The position numbers were made by a program, and so were the translations under genes. 58,927 bases of DNA from contig JAANBB010000247.1 in the NCBI GenBank assembly GCA_014621425.1, forward strand, positions 1-58,927, given 5' to 3'. The DNA comes from Cylindrodendrum hubeiense (lineage: Eukaryota > Ascomycota > Sordariomycetes > Hypocreales > Nectriaceae). Shown in pieces: positions 44,741 through 56,332 of the stretch. The number at the start of each line of letters is the position of its first letter. The stretch's first letter is position 1. The notes under the pieces were generated by a model. That model was given only the letters and a program-made list of their open reading frames with translations. It was not told the DNA's origin and did not search any database.

Positions 44741-44785
44741 CCAGCACTGGACCACACTGGACCACACTGGGCCACACTGGACCAC
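44741..44785. repeat. 10-bp tandem repeat (ACCACACTGG)n
   Basis: About four copies of a 10-bp unit with substitutions, just right of the CTACC minisatellite. Confidence 0.8.
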
Positions 44786-45180
44786 CGCGCGGGCGAGGTG
44801 GCGGTTGCTCTGGGAGAGCTGCTGGCCCAGGCGGGTTTAGCCTAGTGCCAAAGGTAGAGGTCGCGGCCAAGGTGCCTGGGATAGGTGGCCTGTGGTGCTG
44901 GGCCGGGGGCTAAACGCCGCCGAAAGATGGGGTCGGCTGCTACTGCTAGTCCCCTACAAGCTAACAGCTATTAGTGGCCTTCCCTTCTCCCCAGGCCCCT
45001 CAGGTACCCCCGGGCCCCGTAACTCCAGCACTGACGCCGGTTTGGTCCGCTTCAGGGTTCTTCCTTTGCAGCCATTGTCTTACCACCTCCTCTATTGCCT
45101 ACCTATCCACACGCAAGCGACTCCGTACACATCGAGACGAACGCATCAACATGTGCACACAGACACAGCCTCGCACCGAG

Positions 45181-45260
45181 GTGAGATACACGAGATACAC
45201 GCACACTTACGCACGCACATGCGCACACACAATTGCGCACACTTACCCACACACGCGCGC
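45181..45260. repeat. CA/GC-rich microsatellite-like tract
   Basis: An irregular tract of CACA, ACGC and GCGC words, about 80 bp long. It can form alternate purine-pyrimidine DNA. No coding content. Confidence 0.6.
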
Positions 45261-45752
45261 GGCCGACGGGCCGCCCGGCGAAACATTGGTCCCGTCTCGT
45301 GGGGGGAGGGGTAAGATACCCTACCTGGAGGATCCAAGGTTTAGGGATGGATGTCTTGCGGTGGGTGGCGTTGAAGGGCGTCATCGGTAGCGGATGGGAA
45401 GCCATAGGCGCAGTTGCTGGCTGACGTCCAGCAGCGTGTTTGTTTGTGTTACTGCTGCCATAAACTTGCCAGCCCAACGTGGTGTCCGCCCGTCCGCCGC
45501 TTGACGCAAAGACCCCAATCCAAGGGCCCTGGCCGCTGCGACTGGCCCGGACGAGCTGTGTCGCACGGGAGAACTCCACCAGGGATCCCTGAGCTACTAC
45601 ATATGCCTAGCAAGCGGGCCGCCGCTCGTTCCCTCTCCATCGTGGATGGCAATCGAGCTGGAGCAGCCCATAGCCACCGGCGAAACCGCCAAAATGCAGC
45701 GCATGCGCATGCGCCTTGCTCCTCTCCTGGGGCTGGGCTCAAGGTGGGCTGT

Positions 45753-45815
45753 GATGGCCGCGATGGCTGCGATGGCTGCGATGGCTGCGATGGCTGTGAT
45801 GGCTGCGATGGCTGC
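45753..45815. repeat. 9-bp tandem repeat (GATGGCTGC)x7
   Basis: Seven direct 9-bp units between 45753 and 45815, five perfect and two with one change. Multiples of 3 keep frames open here, which explains the open frames over it. Confidence 0.9.
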
Positions 45816-47044
45816 CCCGATCGCCACCGGCATACTGCAATGCCATGACTAGATGTGCAGTATTACTGTAGTACGAATACTGGGCTGTGGAAGAGCTTCC
45901 CCCTTCGAGAGATCAGACCCCCTGCGATGAATGAGCTGCGTGATTGATTGCCTGACCCGTCCTCCGCTGGCGCCAGGGGTGAGACTCCAAGGATCACCCT
46001 CGACTGCTGCACCTTTGACTGGAGCCCAGCCGGAGAGCCAGGTGGGCAAGGGAGTCGGGAGTCGCTCGCAACGTCATTGAGGGGCAAGACAAAGAAACAG
46101 GCGAGATGAGAAGGAATACGGGACGTTGGAGCTGATGCTGCTGCTCGTGGATCACATTCACGCAGCCGTCACATTCCGCGGCCTCTGTCATATATTCACG
46201 GCTTTAGGCCATCTGTCAGCCGGCTCCGGTCTGAGTCGGTCGTGTATGTTGTGTCTTGTCACGGCTCCACCCTCCAACGACCATGGTCATCACCAATACG
46301 GAGTAAAACCACCAACAACAACTCGCTCCCAAGCGCACCCGACAACAACAGTCACTGCCCTGCCATGTCCGTGCCCGTGCCCGTCCGCCCCTGGTCCGTC
46401 TCCCCAGGCAATCGTTTCTAAAGAGAAACCAACTGCGAGGCGAAGCCTACCTTACGCCTGAACCTCCACTTTCGCACAATGTACAAATCCGGGTCCCCTA
46501 CCTTGCCTACGCCGAGGTCAGGTGCTCCACGCTCCCCGTCACTCAAATTTGCCAAGCTCTCCCTGGGTGGAGTCGATACTTTCCTCCCTCGCTGCGCAAT
46601 GGCCAAAGACCAAAGGAGCCTGGCCTTTTCAACCCGGGGCGACTCCAATTGCTCCGATGCGCCTCTAAGCTCCAGGTCGCCTTGCACTTTCACTTTGGCC
46701 GCCTTCGTCCAGTCACCGCATGCGTAACTCATGCTCATCAACCCGGCCCAATGGCCACCACCAAGCTCAATCCTTGAGCCCTCGTACCTCCACGAGGGAC
46801 GCCATCCGATGTAACCCTTCAGACAAGACCCCCTGTCTTGTTTCGCCTCTTCTCAGTCGGCCGAAGTGCCCGTGTTCCAGAACCAGTTAGCTGCGTTACC
46901 ATGTTCCAGATCCCAGCTCGCCCTGTTCGAGATGCCTCCTTGATTCAGCCCGTTGTCAAGTCGTTTCCAGATCCATCAATCCCATTATTCATCCCTCGAC
47001 CACCGCGGCCGCACCGTCTCAGCTTGGTGCCCGAGCCCTCTTAA

Positions 47045-47122
47045 CATGTCTCACGGCTTCGTCATCCGTAATTCTGACCCAGGCGGAGATTACACCGCCA
47101 CAGGTCAGCCAACGTGTGGCTG
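47045..47122 (+). other. possible uORF in the GLE1 leader
   Basis: A 25-codon open frame beginning MSHGFVIRNSDPGGDYTATG ends at a TGA. It precedes GLE1 by 345 bp. Its residue mix is not low-complexity, unlike the surrounding sequence. It could be a uORF, an exon of something else or chance. Confidence 0.25.
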
Positions 47123-47466
47123 AACTCAGGCGCCTCAACCTGTCGCCGCCCGGCGTCGGGACTTTATTTTAGCGGGCCGAGTCCTTGCCGCAGGTTGTGC
47201 ATCGGTACGTACCTATGCAGCGATTCAACCTCCAGTCTAAATCCAAGGTCTGCACTATCGCGGCCAGAGCCACTCCTACAACGGTCAAGAAAGGGCTATA
47301 GATCCCTCGAGACACGCGCTTCTCAGGCGATACAGACCCGACGGTGTCTCCTCAACCGCCCCTCCCTTCTCCCTCTCCGAGCCCACGATATCCCCGCCCC
47401 CCTCGCTCTGCCCAGCCACAAATGCAGGTCCGATAGCGATCCGACCACCTCCATCTGCCTCTGAAC

Positions 47467-49119
47467 ATGTCGCGCTCCTCGCCCGCCAGGCGAAGCCAAT
47501 TGGTCACGAGCCCAGATCGAAAACTTGCCTCCAGCTTCCTGCTCGATGACCGCAACAACGAGCTCAGCCATCGAGATGCCCTGGCAGCGGCACAGCTTGA
47601 GCATGACCGAGTACGTAAAGCTGCGATCCGGGTCTATGAGCTCCATGAGCTACAGCTAGAACACCAACGCATCGTCGACGAGGAACGGAAGGAGGAGGAG
47701 AGACTGAAGGTGGAAACTCTGATTGTGGCAGAAGAAAAGCGGCTCAGGGAGCTACGAGCGAAAACAATTCCGCGACCACCACCAGAGCCACCGCGATCAC
47801 CAACGCCGCCTCCCCCCGTAAAGCGCGTTGCCCCAGCCAGCACAAATGGCACCACTCCGGCGAAGGAAGCCAAGCAGCTCGTGGCCTCGACAACCCCACC
47901 TTCAGAGGTCAAGAAACCTGCGCCAGCCCCTCCATCAAGTCTCCCAACCAAACCACCGCCTAGCAACCCGTTCGCCACGATCCAACCCCAGCCTCCTACG
48001 CAGAGTAACCCGTTCCAGAAGGCAAATGGCTTTGCTGCACCACAGCCTGCTGCTACTCCAGCGGCCCCTCCCGCTGTCGCAGTTCCGGTCGCGCCAGCAG
48101 CTCAGCCACGGGCTCCGACGGTAGATCGGTATACCCAGATTCACCAGGAACTCAAGAAGCTGCGGAAGGAGTTGCAAGCTCAATCCAAGGTCGCTGGTTC
48201 GCCGATGAAAGGAAAGATGGGCACATCCCGAAGGGAAATTCGCGTCTCCATCGGCCAACTCACCAGTGGAAGAGGAGCCAATGCTCAACCTGTAAGTCGC
48301 CCAAGTGAAACGCTTTCATAATATTCTAACATCAACTAGATCGCAAAAATCACTGCCGCTTTGAGGGAAGCCTTGGAGGGCAAAGTGCCCAGTCCTCCAA
48401 TCGATGCTAGTCTCTTCGTCGTAGACAAAAGACAGCCAGCGGAAGGCGCCACAAACAATGGTGCCACTTTGCCCTCACTATTCATCTACCTGATGAATAT
48501 CTGCGCCAAGGGCATTATAAACCAGTTCATCAACGAAGCCGGCGCGAACACCAAGGCTGCTGACCCTGTTGGAGTCTTCACGGCCCAGATTTTCTCACAG
48601 AAAGACTTCCAGTGGAGAGGGCAGTCCTTGATCGACATCCTGATGGCCAAGTACCGCGTAGCATGCCCGGTTCTCTTTGGTCATCGTGGTAATGATAGGA
48701 CGGAACGAGGGCGCATCGCTCTCGGTTGGAAAAAGGACGGACCCTCATGGGTCACCGAGCAAACACACAACGACCGCATGACTGGCCTGGGTGCCGGGTT
48801 CGCATCTCTCTCCCTCAGAGACTTTAGCAAGACGTCGAAAACCAACCCCTACCCACCAGTCAACTATTGGAAGGCCCTCGCCGGCATCGTTAACTCCCCC
48901 GCCAACGAAACGTCAAACACTCAGTACGTCGTTCTGCGCGCCATGATTGAGGGCCACGAGCAGCGTTTCCTCAGCTTTTACGGTAACGCAGCATTCGCTG
49001 CCCTGCAACTGGCGTTGATCGAGTTCCCGAAGAAGGCCTCCCAGACGGCCAATGCAGCCGGATCCCTCCGCGCACTTGCCGACATCCTCAAGACCGAGTC
49101 TGGGTTGGTCTTGGCTTGA
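47467..49119 (+). CDS. GLE1: nuclear pore mRNA-export factor Gle1
   Basis: Two exons, 47467-48291 and 48340-49119, give 534 residues; the 48-bp intron (GTAAGT, branch TTCTAAC, CTAG) lies between codons. The start has A at -3 (GAACATG). A charged coiled-coil (about 60-110; RIVDEERKEEERLKVETLIV) is followed by a Pro/Ala linker (NPFATIQPQPPTQSNPFQ), then the helical C-terminal Gle1 domain (IAKITAALREAL, PLSTFIYLMN-like LPSLFIYLMNICAKGIINQF, MAKYRVACPVLFG, MTGLGAGFASLSLRDF, YWKALAGIVN, FLSFYGNAAFAALQLALIEF). Gle1 activates the DEAD-box ATPase Dbp5 with IP6 at the cytosolic face of the pore, releasing exported mRNPs. Length matches fungal Gle1. It converges on the SNARE gene. Confidence 0.96.
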
Positions 49120-49480
49120 GGATAGAATAGGAGGGTTTCTTTTCGTTCAAACAAATAAATAGCATCATATAGGGATTTGTACGGGGCGTTCAGGGAAAGA
49201 AGGGCCATTCTCGCATGAAGAAGGCTCATCATCATCAGGATTAGCTGCATAGCAGGGTTTTGAAGGACTTGTTGGATTATGTAACGCCGTTAGAGCAACA
49301 ACGGCCGTGTCTGCTGCTCTTTATCTATCCTTTAGTTATACAAATGTAGAACGACCTATTCTTGGTCGGCAGTGGCACGAACAGATATCCCCTATCAAAC
49401 TCCGAAAACAAATATCCCAAGACAACCGTGTTTCAATCAGATCATTTGCCAGTATGCACAACGTCTCCGCTTTCTCCCAT
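49120..49480. other. convergent 3' intergenic region (GLE1 / TLG1)
   Basis: 361 bp, AT-moderate, probably both 3' UTRs; AATAAATAG-like words near 49155. No gene. Confidence 0.5.
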
Positions 49481-50284
49481 TCAAAGAATCAATAGTAGCA
49501 CCAACAATAAAATGAGGACAAAGATGAGGACTGCGATGCAACAGCTGCTGAAACGATCTTCGTTCTGCCGCACGACCTGCTGCAGCTTCTGGACGCCCGT
49601 CTGCAGCCGGCCACCAACGCGGTCGGCGACGTTGTCCACGACCTCGAGCATCTCGCGCTGCTCTTCTAGCTCGCGGCCCATGTCGTTGGCCTGACGGCGC
49701 AGGTTGCCAACGGTCTGGAAGACGCCGTCAAGGTGTGTGTCTTGCTCGCGCATGATCTCGACCTGCTGCTGCTGTTCGAACTCGGCGTAGTTGTCATCGC
49801 CGTCGATGGCGAAGGCGTTGGGGTCGGGCAGGTCGCTTGCGCCACCGGTACTGCCGAACTTCTTGTCGAGCTCCTCGCGCATGTCTTCGACCTCGCCGCC
49901 CACTTCCTGGACAAGGCGCTTGCGGCGGGTGACTTCATGAGCGGAAAGGCCGAACTGGGCCGGGTTGGACTCGACGGCCTGCACTGATGCGACAAGGTCG
50001 GCGAGGTCATCGGCTAGGGCGGCGAGGGCGGACTCGAGGTCGGAACGAGCAGAGGCGAGCTCGGGAGAGGAGGCGGTGGTTGAGAGGGAACGAATGCGCA
50101 GGTAGGAGGCGAAGAGCGGCCGCGTCGAGGCCATCTGGGTGAGGACATCTCTGCAAGACAACGGTCAGTGAGTTGTTGGACGGCGATGATGAATGGATTG
50201 GACGGGCCAAGCCGAGTAAGCTGGGGGTTGGACGCACTGCTGGACCTGGAGGAACGGGTCCTGGTCGTGTTCGGAGGACATCAT
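49481..50284 (-). CDS. TLG1: t-SNARE Tlg1 (syntaxin-6-like)
   Basis: Two exons, 50284-50238 and 50150-49481, give 238 residues (or 237 from the second of two adjacent ATGs). The 87-bp intron splits CA+A and joins DPFLQVQQ to DVLTQMAS, the syntaxin-6 N-terminus. The N-terminal three-helix bundle covers about 5-110. The Qc-SNARE motif covers about 155-215 (GNLRRQANDMGRELEEQREM, VADRVGGRLQTGVQKL), with the central Gln of the zero layer in ELEEQREML. A C-terminal anchor of hydrophobic residues (IAVLIFVLILLLVLLLIL) ends the protein. Tlg1 mediates fusion of endosome-derived and retrograde vesicles with the late Golgi. An acidic stretch (DDNYAEFEQQ) may carry sorting signals. Divergent with the methyltransferase gene. 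Confidence 0.93.
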
Positions 50285-50945
50285 CCAGTGGGTAGAGATG
50301 CGTAAAGGCGCATCAGCCTCGCCGGGATATGCGTGGTGGACTCGGGGACAGAAGGACAGGTGGGTTGTTGAAGCTAAGTGGTGTCCGGTCCAGGTTGCGA
50401 CTTTGGAGGTTAGAGAGGATGACGTTGCAGCCACGGACCGGACCCTGGGCCTACCCTAGACCTTTTCCAATTGCGGAGGAAATGGGGCACCCGGGGCGAT
50501 GCGTCAAGTTAAGTTGCGGGTCTCACCCACCGACGCACTCACACCGAGCTCACCTACAAAATCCACCCGCCCACTAAAACCCGGATTTTGGATTTGTGCT
50601 TGGAAACCGAGACAAAGTCACTCGTCGTCTCGGAAATATTGGCCTAGTTTCTACCGCACCTTTTGGGTCTTCGGAATTATTCTCGTGTGTCGCTCAAATC
50701 GGTTTGCCTCAGCATCACTCTGTGTCAAACCCTGCGAGGGCCAGGCCTGTCACTCTCTTGCGTTGAAAGAACCCTGCTCCCCCACTGAGAAGTCTTTTAC
50801 TGGGAGGTACAGAGTTCCCTGCAGTCTCGGACTTGGATCTTCAGGCTCGCACCTATTCCTTGTTCGTCCCTCCAGTAGTGTTCTCCCTATGAGAAAACAT
50901 ATTGACCACCCTATAGGGTAGCCCTCAAGGCAAAATATACTCAAA
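50285..50945. promoter_or_regulatory. divergent promoter region (TLG1 / METTL25-like)
   Basis: 661 bp between divergent starts; no gene of its own. CT-rich near the METTL25-like ATG. Confidence 0.5.
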
Positions 50946-52742
50946 ATGATACCCGACAGGCCGCTGCCATACAGTGGTGACTATGCCTCTCCCGAGGAGT
51001 ACGTTGAAAAGCTCCTCGGGTTCGTATGGAACTCGGAAATCCTCCAGATTCTCTGCGGCGGCGTTCACATCCTCGATTTCTTCACCATCGAGCCTGGGCT
51101 GTTCCATTACGCTCTGCCCAAGGAGTGGCAGCCCTTCATTCTATCATGCGACATCATGCAGCTACTCGATCTACTCATGAGGGATGATTTGGACAATCTC
51201 TCTTTTGAAGGCGACCAGAGACCACCTGAGAGTTTTATTGAATACATCCGAACGGTTCGAAACCTCTCACTTGGGCGAACATTCACCCCCCAGGAGCTGA
51301 AACTCCCGATTCTCCCGCGCTCAGTGGCCGTGGGAATGAACCCCAAGAAGATCCACGAAGTCACCAACTTCGCAGACTACGTTGATCGTCTCTCTAGAGG
51401 CATCGCTGAGGAGTCGGGCGATGAAATCTCCCACTTCATTGATTTTGGAAGTGGTCAAAATTACCTTGGCCGAGCTCTCGCTAGCGAGCCTTACAACCGG
51501 CACGTCGTAGGAGTTGAAGGGCGGGAAATCAATGTCACTGCGGCAAGGGGCCTTGATATTTCGTCTGGGTTGGCTATCAAGCCCAAAGTCATGAGGAACA
51601 AGAAGTTGTGGAGCAAGATCAAAAAGACCCGCGGTCCGGAGGGACAGGCCGACCCGGATGCCATGGCCAAGGCCATTCGCGAGGTGGCAGTGGATACTGA
51701 TTTCGACTTCAGACCCGTGAGGGAACTTGACGCTGAGTACACGGCGGAACAAGGAAAGGGGTTCGTGCAATACATCTCAGGGAAGCTGGACAGTGGCGAC
51801 CTTGGAGACGTGATTGCGCAGATTGAGAATGGAGATGCATCCGAGGGAGAGAAGAAGGAGCTCAAACTGATGGCTGTCTCGATCCATTCGTGCGGAAATC
51901 TCTCGCACTTTGGAATCCGGTCGATGCTACTTAACCAGAATATCCGGGCTGTCGCTATTGTGGGATGCTGCTACAACCTCTTGACCGAGAAGCTTGGCCC
52001 CCCAACGTACAAATACGCATACTTGCGTCCGACCCTTGAGGCCATCAATGGACGTATTATGCGAGAGTCTGAAAAGCACGACCAGCAGGGCTTCCCCATG
52101 AGCGAGACATTTTCGAAATACAAGGGGGAAGGCATCCGTCTGAACATCACAGCGCGCATGATGGCATGCCAGGCGCCATTTAACTGGTCAGAGAAGGACA
52201 GCGAGGGGTTCTTCTCCAGACACTTCTTCCGTGCGGTACTGCAGAAGATATTTCTCGACAGGGGTGTTGTGAAGAAGATCCGACACTATGAGCTTGATCG
52301 CGAGACCGAAACTGATGCGTCGCCGGTCGAGCAGGGCGATAGCGAAAGCCCGTTCGACATCAGCACCAACCCAGTCATCATCGGGTCGCTGCGCAAGAGC
52401 TGCTACGGGTCTCTTAAAGCCTACGTGCGAGGGGCGGTGCAGAAGCTCACGAGTAACACCGATTACAAGCAGTACGCGGAGGTGATGCAGGAGAAGATGG
52501 CGGGCATAACTGACGAGGAGATTGAGCAGTATGAGGCCATGTATCTGCCCCGGAGAAAGGAACTATGCGCCATCTGGAGTTTAATGGCGTTCAGCGCTAT
52601 GACGATTGAGTCACTGATCGTCGCGGACCGATGGACGTTTCTTCAGGAGCACAGCGACGTCGTCGGTAAAGCGTGGGTCGAGACGGTGTTTGACTATGCA
52701 CAGAGTCCACGGAACCTTGTTGTCGTAGGCATCAAGAAATAG
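50946..52742 (+). CDS. METTL25/RRNAD1-like methyltransferase-domain protein
   Basis: A single open frame of 598 residues from ATG 50946. The N-terminal part (YASPEEYVEKLLGFVWNSE) is helical. At about 155-190 it has SAM-binding motif I FIDFGSGQNYLGRAL followed by an acidic end of strand 2 (VVGVEGREINVTAARGLD), as in the PF13679 family. Later motifs are AVSIHSCGNLSHFGIRSML and AIVGCCYNLLTEK, the latter the conserved GCCYN patch of METTL25-type proteins. A charged insertion (RNKKLWSKIKKTRGPEGQ) and a long helical C-terminus (YLPRRKELCAIWSLMAFSAM) complete it. It is probably a SAM-dependent methyltransferase; the substrate is not known to me. Intron-free in this window; divergent with TLG1. Confidence 0.9.
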   Translation: MIPDRPLPYSGDYASPEEYVEKLLGFVWNSEILQILCGGVHILDFFTIEPGLFHYALPKEWQPFILSCDIMQLLDLLMRDDLDNLSFEGDQRPPESFIEYIRTVRNLSLGRTFTPQELKLPILPRSVAVGMNPKKIHEVTNFADYVDRLSRGIAEESGDEISHFIDFGSGQNYLGRALASEPYNRHVVGVEGREINVTAARGLDISSGLAIKPKVMRNKKLWSKIKKTRGPEGQADPDAMAKAIREVAVDTDFDFRPVRELDAEYTAEQGKGFVQYISGKLDSGDLGDVIAQIENGDASEGEKKELKLMAVSIHSCGNLSHFGIRSMLLNQNIRAVAIVGCCYNLLTEKLGPPTYKYAYLRPTLEAINGRIMRESEKHDQQGFPMSETFSKYKGEGIRLNITARMMACQAPFNWSEKDSEGFFSRHFFRAVLQKIFLDRGVVKKIRHYELDRETETDASPVEQGDSESPFDISTNPVIIGSLRKSCYGSLKAYVRGAVQKLTSNTDYKQYAEVMQEKMAGITDEEIEQYEAMYLPRRKELCAIWSLMAFSAMTIESLIVADRWTFLQEHSDVVGKAWVETVFDYAQSPRNLVVVGIKK

Positions 52743-54818
52743 ACCTCGGCAATGGCTGGATCAAATACAGACCACAAGCATATGTGCATTGGTGACGTCG
52801 TCACTGGAGCCTAAAGTACATGAGTGTCTTAGCAAGGTATATAAAGAAATAAGTAGTGACACCACCCTGACGCTCAGAGAGTACGTCTAAGCATCATGAC
52901 CGTTAGGAATTCTAGAAAGAATGCATGATCACGAAAAAGGAAGTAAGTCAATGATAAAATAAACCGCTAAGAATGCACGTATTTAATTCTTACAGCGTGT
53001 ACTCCCCCTGGAAGACAAAGGTCCTGGGCCTGATCGACGCCGCTTGTGATAGTATGCAAAGTGTGCTGTCCTTCACAACGCCACGGCTCTAGCTGCGCTG
53101 CAGAGACCGACCTAGACGCCGTGGTGAAACAAGCCCTACCTACCTTGGCATCGGACGGGTGGATGTGGCCAGAGCACGAGAGCGGTCGGCTGGGGCGGCT
53201 ATTGGGTAAGCCACGGCGGTATTTGGGGCCGCGGACAGCGATGTCATGCATGAACTCCCCCCTTCATCCTCCTGTTTGGTAGGTCGGCCGTGGGGTGACG
53301 GATGGCGGTAGAAAGCGGACGATCACCGGTCCCTGGGACAGAGGCTAGTAAAGTCGAGAACCCTGGCAAGCCCCTTCTACAGACACGGGAATTGGAGATG
53401 TAGGACCGTGATTTGCAATTGTCGTTGCCCGTTGGCGGTAGAATTACGCCATGATGAGATGTAAGCTTGCCAAGTCTTTATCAGTTGCTGCCCCATCGTA
53501 CCTAGCTTCCGTCCCACATCTAGCGGGACGGGGAGCCACTTTGTATAGATAGGTATTAAGTTGCTTGGGTTCCCACTCAGCCGTTATTTGCCGCGGAGGC
53601 AACATTGTCGTCATGGCAGGCAAGATACCTGACCAAAGAAAACGTCAACGGGACACAATCTGCAGAGTTTTTGTAGCCGTGCTTGACGGTCCGTGTCGCC
53701 ATCGGGCCGTCGACCACGCCACGACCCCTCACCGAAAGGTGGAGGCTCGCTCATCTGGGCACGAGGGGCCTGGGGTTAGGGATAGGAATTGGGGGCAGGA
53801 GTGGTGATACGTCACCGGACAACATCGTGACGAGTTGCAGCCGGGGATGCAAGGCAATGCAATGCTAAACGTTCCTCGCAGATGGTTACAGACAAAAATC
53901 GCCAGCGAGTGGTGCCATTGGAAGGCCATCTGACAGGCCAGCGGACAAGGGAGCCGAGGAGGACCAAGGCATGTAAGGACCAAAAGCAGATGGAGAGCTA
54001 GGGTGGACGAGTCCATTGTGTGTTGCGCCCGTTGTAGCGGTAGATGTCGTGGGGTCGCTTCCAAAAGTAGCAAGAAATCTCGGATATCTCCAGTGCCCTG
54101 GCTCCTTGCTCGTCGGCGAACGGGTCGTTTTCGGGAGGGGCGGGGGGTCGACTGGCCCGAGACAGATGCAATGCGACAGCGTGTAAACTGCTTTGAGGAG
54201 GCACGGGTCCGCGGATCTCCTGGATGGCTTGGTAGGCGATGCAATAGATCCGAGGTGTGCGTCAGTGGGTCACGGGTGCAATATGCTGCGTTCTATGGCG
54301 TTTGCATCAAGGTGACAGTCTGGTGCGGCTGGCCTGAAAGGGCAACAGCTGACATCAGCGGGGGGGTCGAAGGCGTTGGCATCGCGGGATAGTGAAGCAA
54401 ACAAAAGGTAGCAGCGTGGGAAGAGTGGGAAGAGTGGGAGGCGTGGGAGGAGCGGACGTGGAGGTGAGGGAAGAACTGAGGTGGCGTCTGGATTGACCGA
54501 GCATGTCTTGGAGGCGATGAATGCTGGTCGACGCCGCCGAGTCCGTGTCTGTGACCGTGACAGAAGCCCGTGGTCAACGAGTCGACCGAGATGTGAGCCA
54601 GCCATGCAAGGAAGAAGCATAACAGGGGAGAGGAAGGGGTGATGATTGTTACCCTTTGCGATATCCATGATGGATGTTGCAGCCACAGGCGGAGTATAAA
54701 AGTGACGAGTCCGAAAACTGATGGAATTTGATGACCACGACGGTTTATAATTGCGGGTTAATAGGGAGGCGTCGATGGTGGGTTGATTGATTGATGCCTA
54801 GAGGTAGTAGGTAGCCAT

Positions 54819-54879
54819 GGACGTGCGGACGTGTGGACGTGTGGACGTGTGGACGTGTGGACGTGTGGACGTGTGGACG
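54819..54879. repeat. 8-bp tandem repeat (GGACGTGT)n
   Basis: Seven 8-bp direct units (first one GGACGTGC) from 54819 to 54874, plus a partial copy. Each unit carries ACGT core words, which some bZIP factors bind; that is only a suggestion. Confidence 0.9.
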
Positions 54880-55710
54880 GCGGGATGACTGGACGACGAC
54901 CAACTCGACATCTCAAGCAGGTAGGTGCGAGAGAAGAGGGGTTGCCACTTGACAGGAGGAAACTACAGTACAAGCAACATGCAATACCGTACCTACCTAC
55001 CTACGGTATGCAGCATGCAAACTTGACTTGCACCTGCACCTCGTTGTCCATGGATTATCCCTCCTACTTTCTTCTGCCGTCGGCAACATCCCAACACCAT
55101 CTCATAGGCTCCAAAGCGCCCTACAAACTTCTCTGCTGTACTATGTAGGTCCGGGACTCACTCGCGAGTGATGCAGTTGTCGGAGCCGCTCCGAGAACAA
55201 GGATAGCGCCAAGCGTACCTCTTCCCATCGCCTTGGTTGCTTGGGTCGAGCCCATCTGAGCCCCCACGCGGCCGCTTACTATACGGCGTGCTCTGTCCTT
55301 CCGTCGTGTTAGTGTCTCCCGAGTGTCTGGACAAAGGACGGATCCGGTCGAAACTTGTCCTGTCCCTATCGCGACGCCCCACCCACCTCCTCCACCTCGG
55401 CCACCACTGAGCGAAGAGCGCAACCACCCTCTCTCTACCAGGTCGATCTTTGGTAGAAGCCGCGCTGTGCGTGTTGTCGCGCAGCTGCAGCTTCCACCCC
55501 GGACGGAGAACGGGGACGCCTGAGAGGGGTGTTCCTGGGCTTGGCGGCGCCGCCTTCGACAGTTGGGACTCGGCCACGGGCCAGCAAGACGGGGGCAGAT
55601 GGATCCAAATATCCGAGGTAAGACATTCGACCTCTCTCCGGACATAGATGCGGAGGTCTTGGATCAGTGGGCTTGGAGGATTGAGGGGCCTAACCCACAG
55701 CAAGCCGGGG

Positions 55711-55743
55711 CATGCCCAAGACATGCCCAAGACATGCCCAAGA
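55711..55743. repeat. 11-bp tandem repeat (CATGCCCAAGA)x3
   Basis: Three perfect 11-bp direct units. Non-coding. Confidence 0.85.
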
Positions 55744-56292
55744 CGGGGCTCTCTCAGCTTCAGCCATGCCTCTGCCGTCAACCTCGTGCTTCGTCACGAC
55801 GGCAGCCACCTGCATCGTCCAGCCGTCCTCACTCGGCGCCCAGGGCAACAAGTGATGGAACAACGCGCAGGTTTTTTTTTTTGGTGGGTGGGATCTGCCA
55901 CGCCATCCACTTTGCCCCATGGCGACCCTCCATCCCGCGGCGTGCCATGGCATCGCATGCCCTCGCATGCCCCGACAGCATGTTGCGGCATGCTGTCTGT
56001 ACTCTGGATGTACGTCTGCACTCTATACGCCCTCCCCACTGCCCACTGCCCGGGATGCCATTGTAAGGCCCCCGACCTGCCGACAGGGGCTTTGGGTGCT
56101 TGGGAGCCGCTGATGCCAACTGCATCTGGGCAATTCGGACGTCTTATTAGTGCCTTCGGCGGTGCCCCGCAACAGCCCATGCCCATGGCTGCTGCAAGAG
56201 CCTGCAAGACCGTGCAAGACCGTGCAACCGCCGCTTGTTGCCGCCATCGTGGCCCTGGTTCGACCGACTAGCTGTTCCTCAGACCTAGTCCG

Positions 56293-56332
56293 GATGGTCT
56301 GTGACGATGGTCTGTGACGCTGGTCCGTGACG
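56293..56332. repeat. 13-bp tandem repeat (GATGGTCTGTGAC)x3
   Basis: Three 13-bp direct units, the third with two changes; about 515 bp before the CASTOR-like start. Confidence 0.75.

Larger units (their letters stand above)
44165..47466. promoter_or_regulatory. 3.3-kb divergent region between SSD1 and GLE1
   Basis: Both genes read outward from here, so it should hold both promoters and long leaders. It contains several short tandem repeats (next entries) and many GC-rich open frames without recognised domains. A 25-codon ATG frame at 47045-47122 could be a uORF in the GLE1 leader. Confidence 0.45.
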
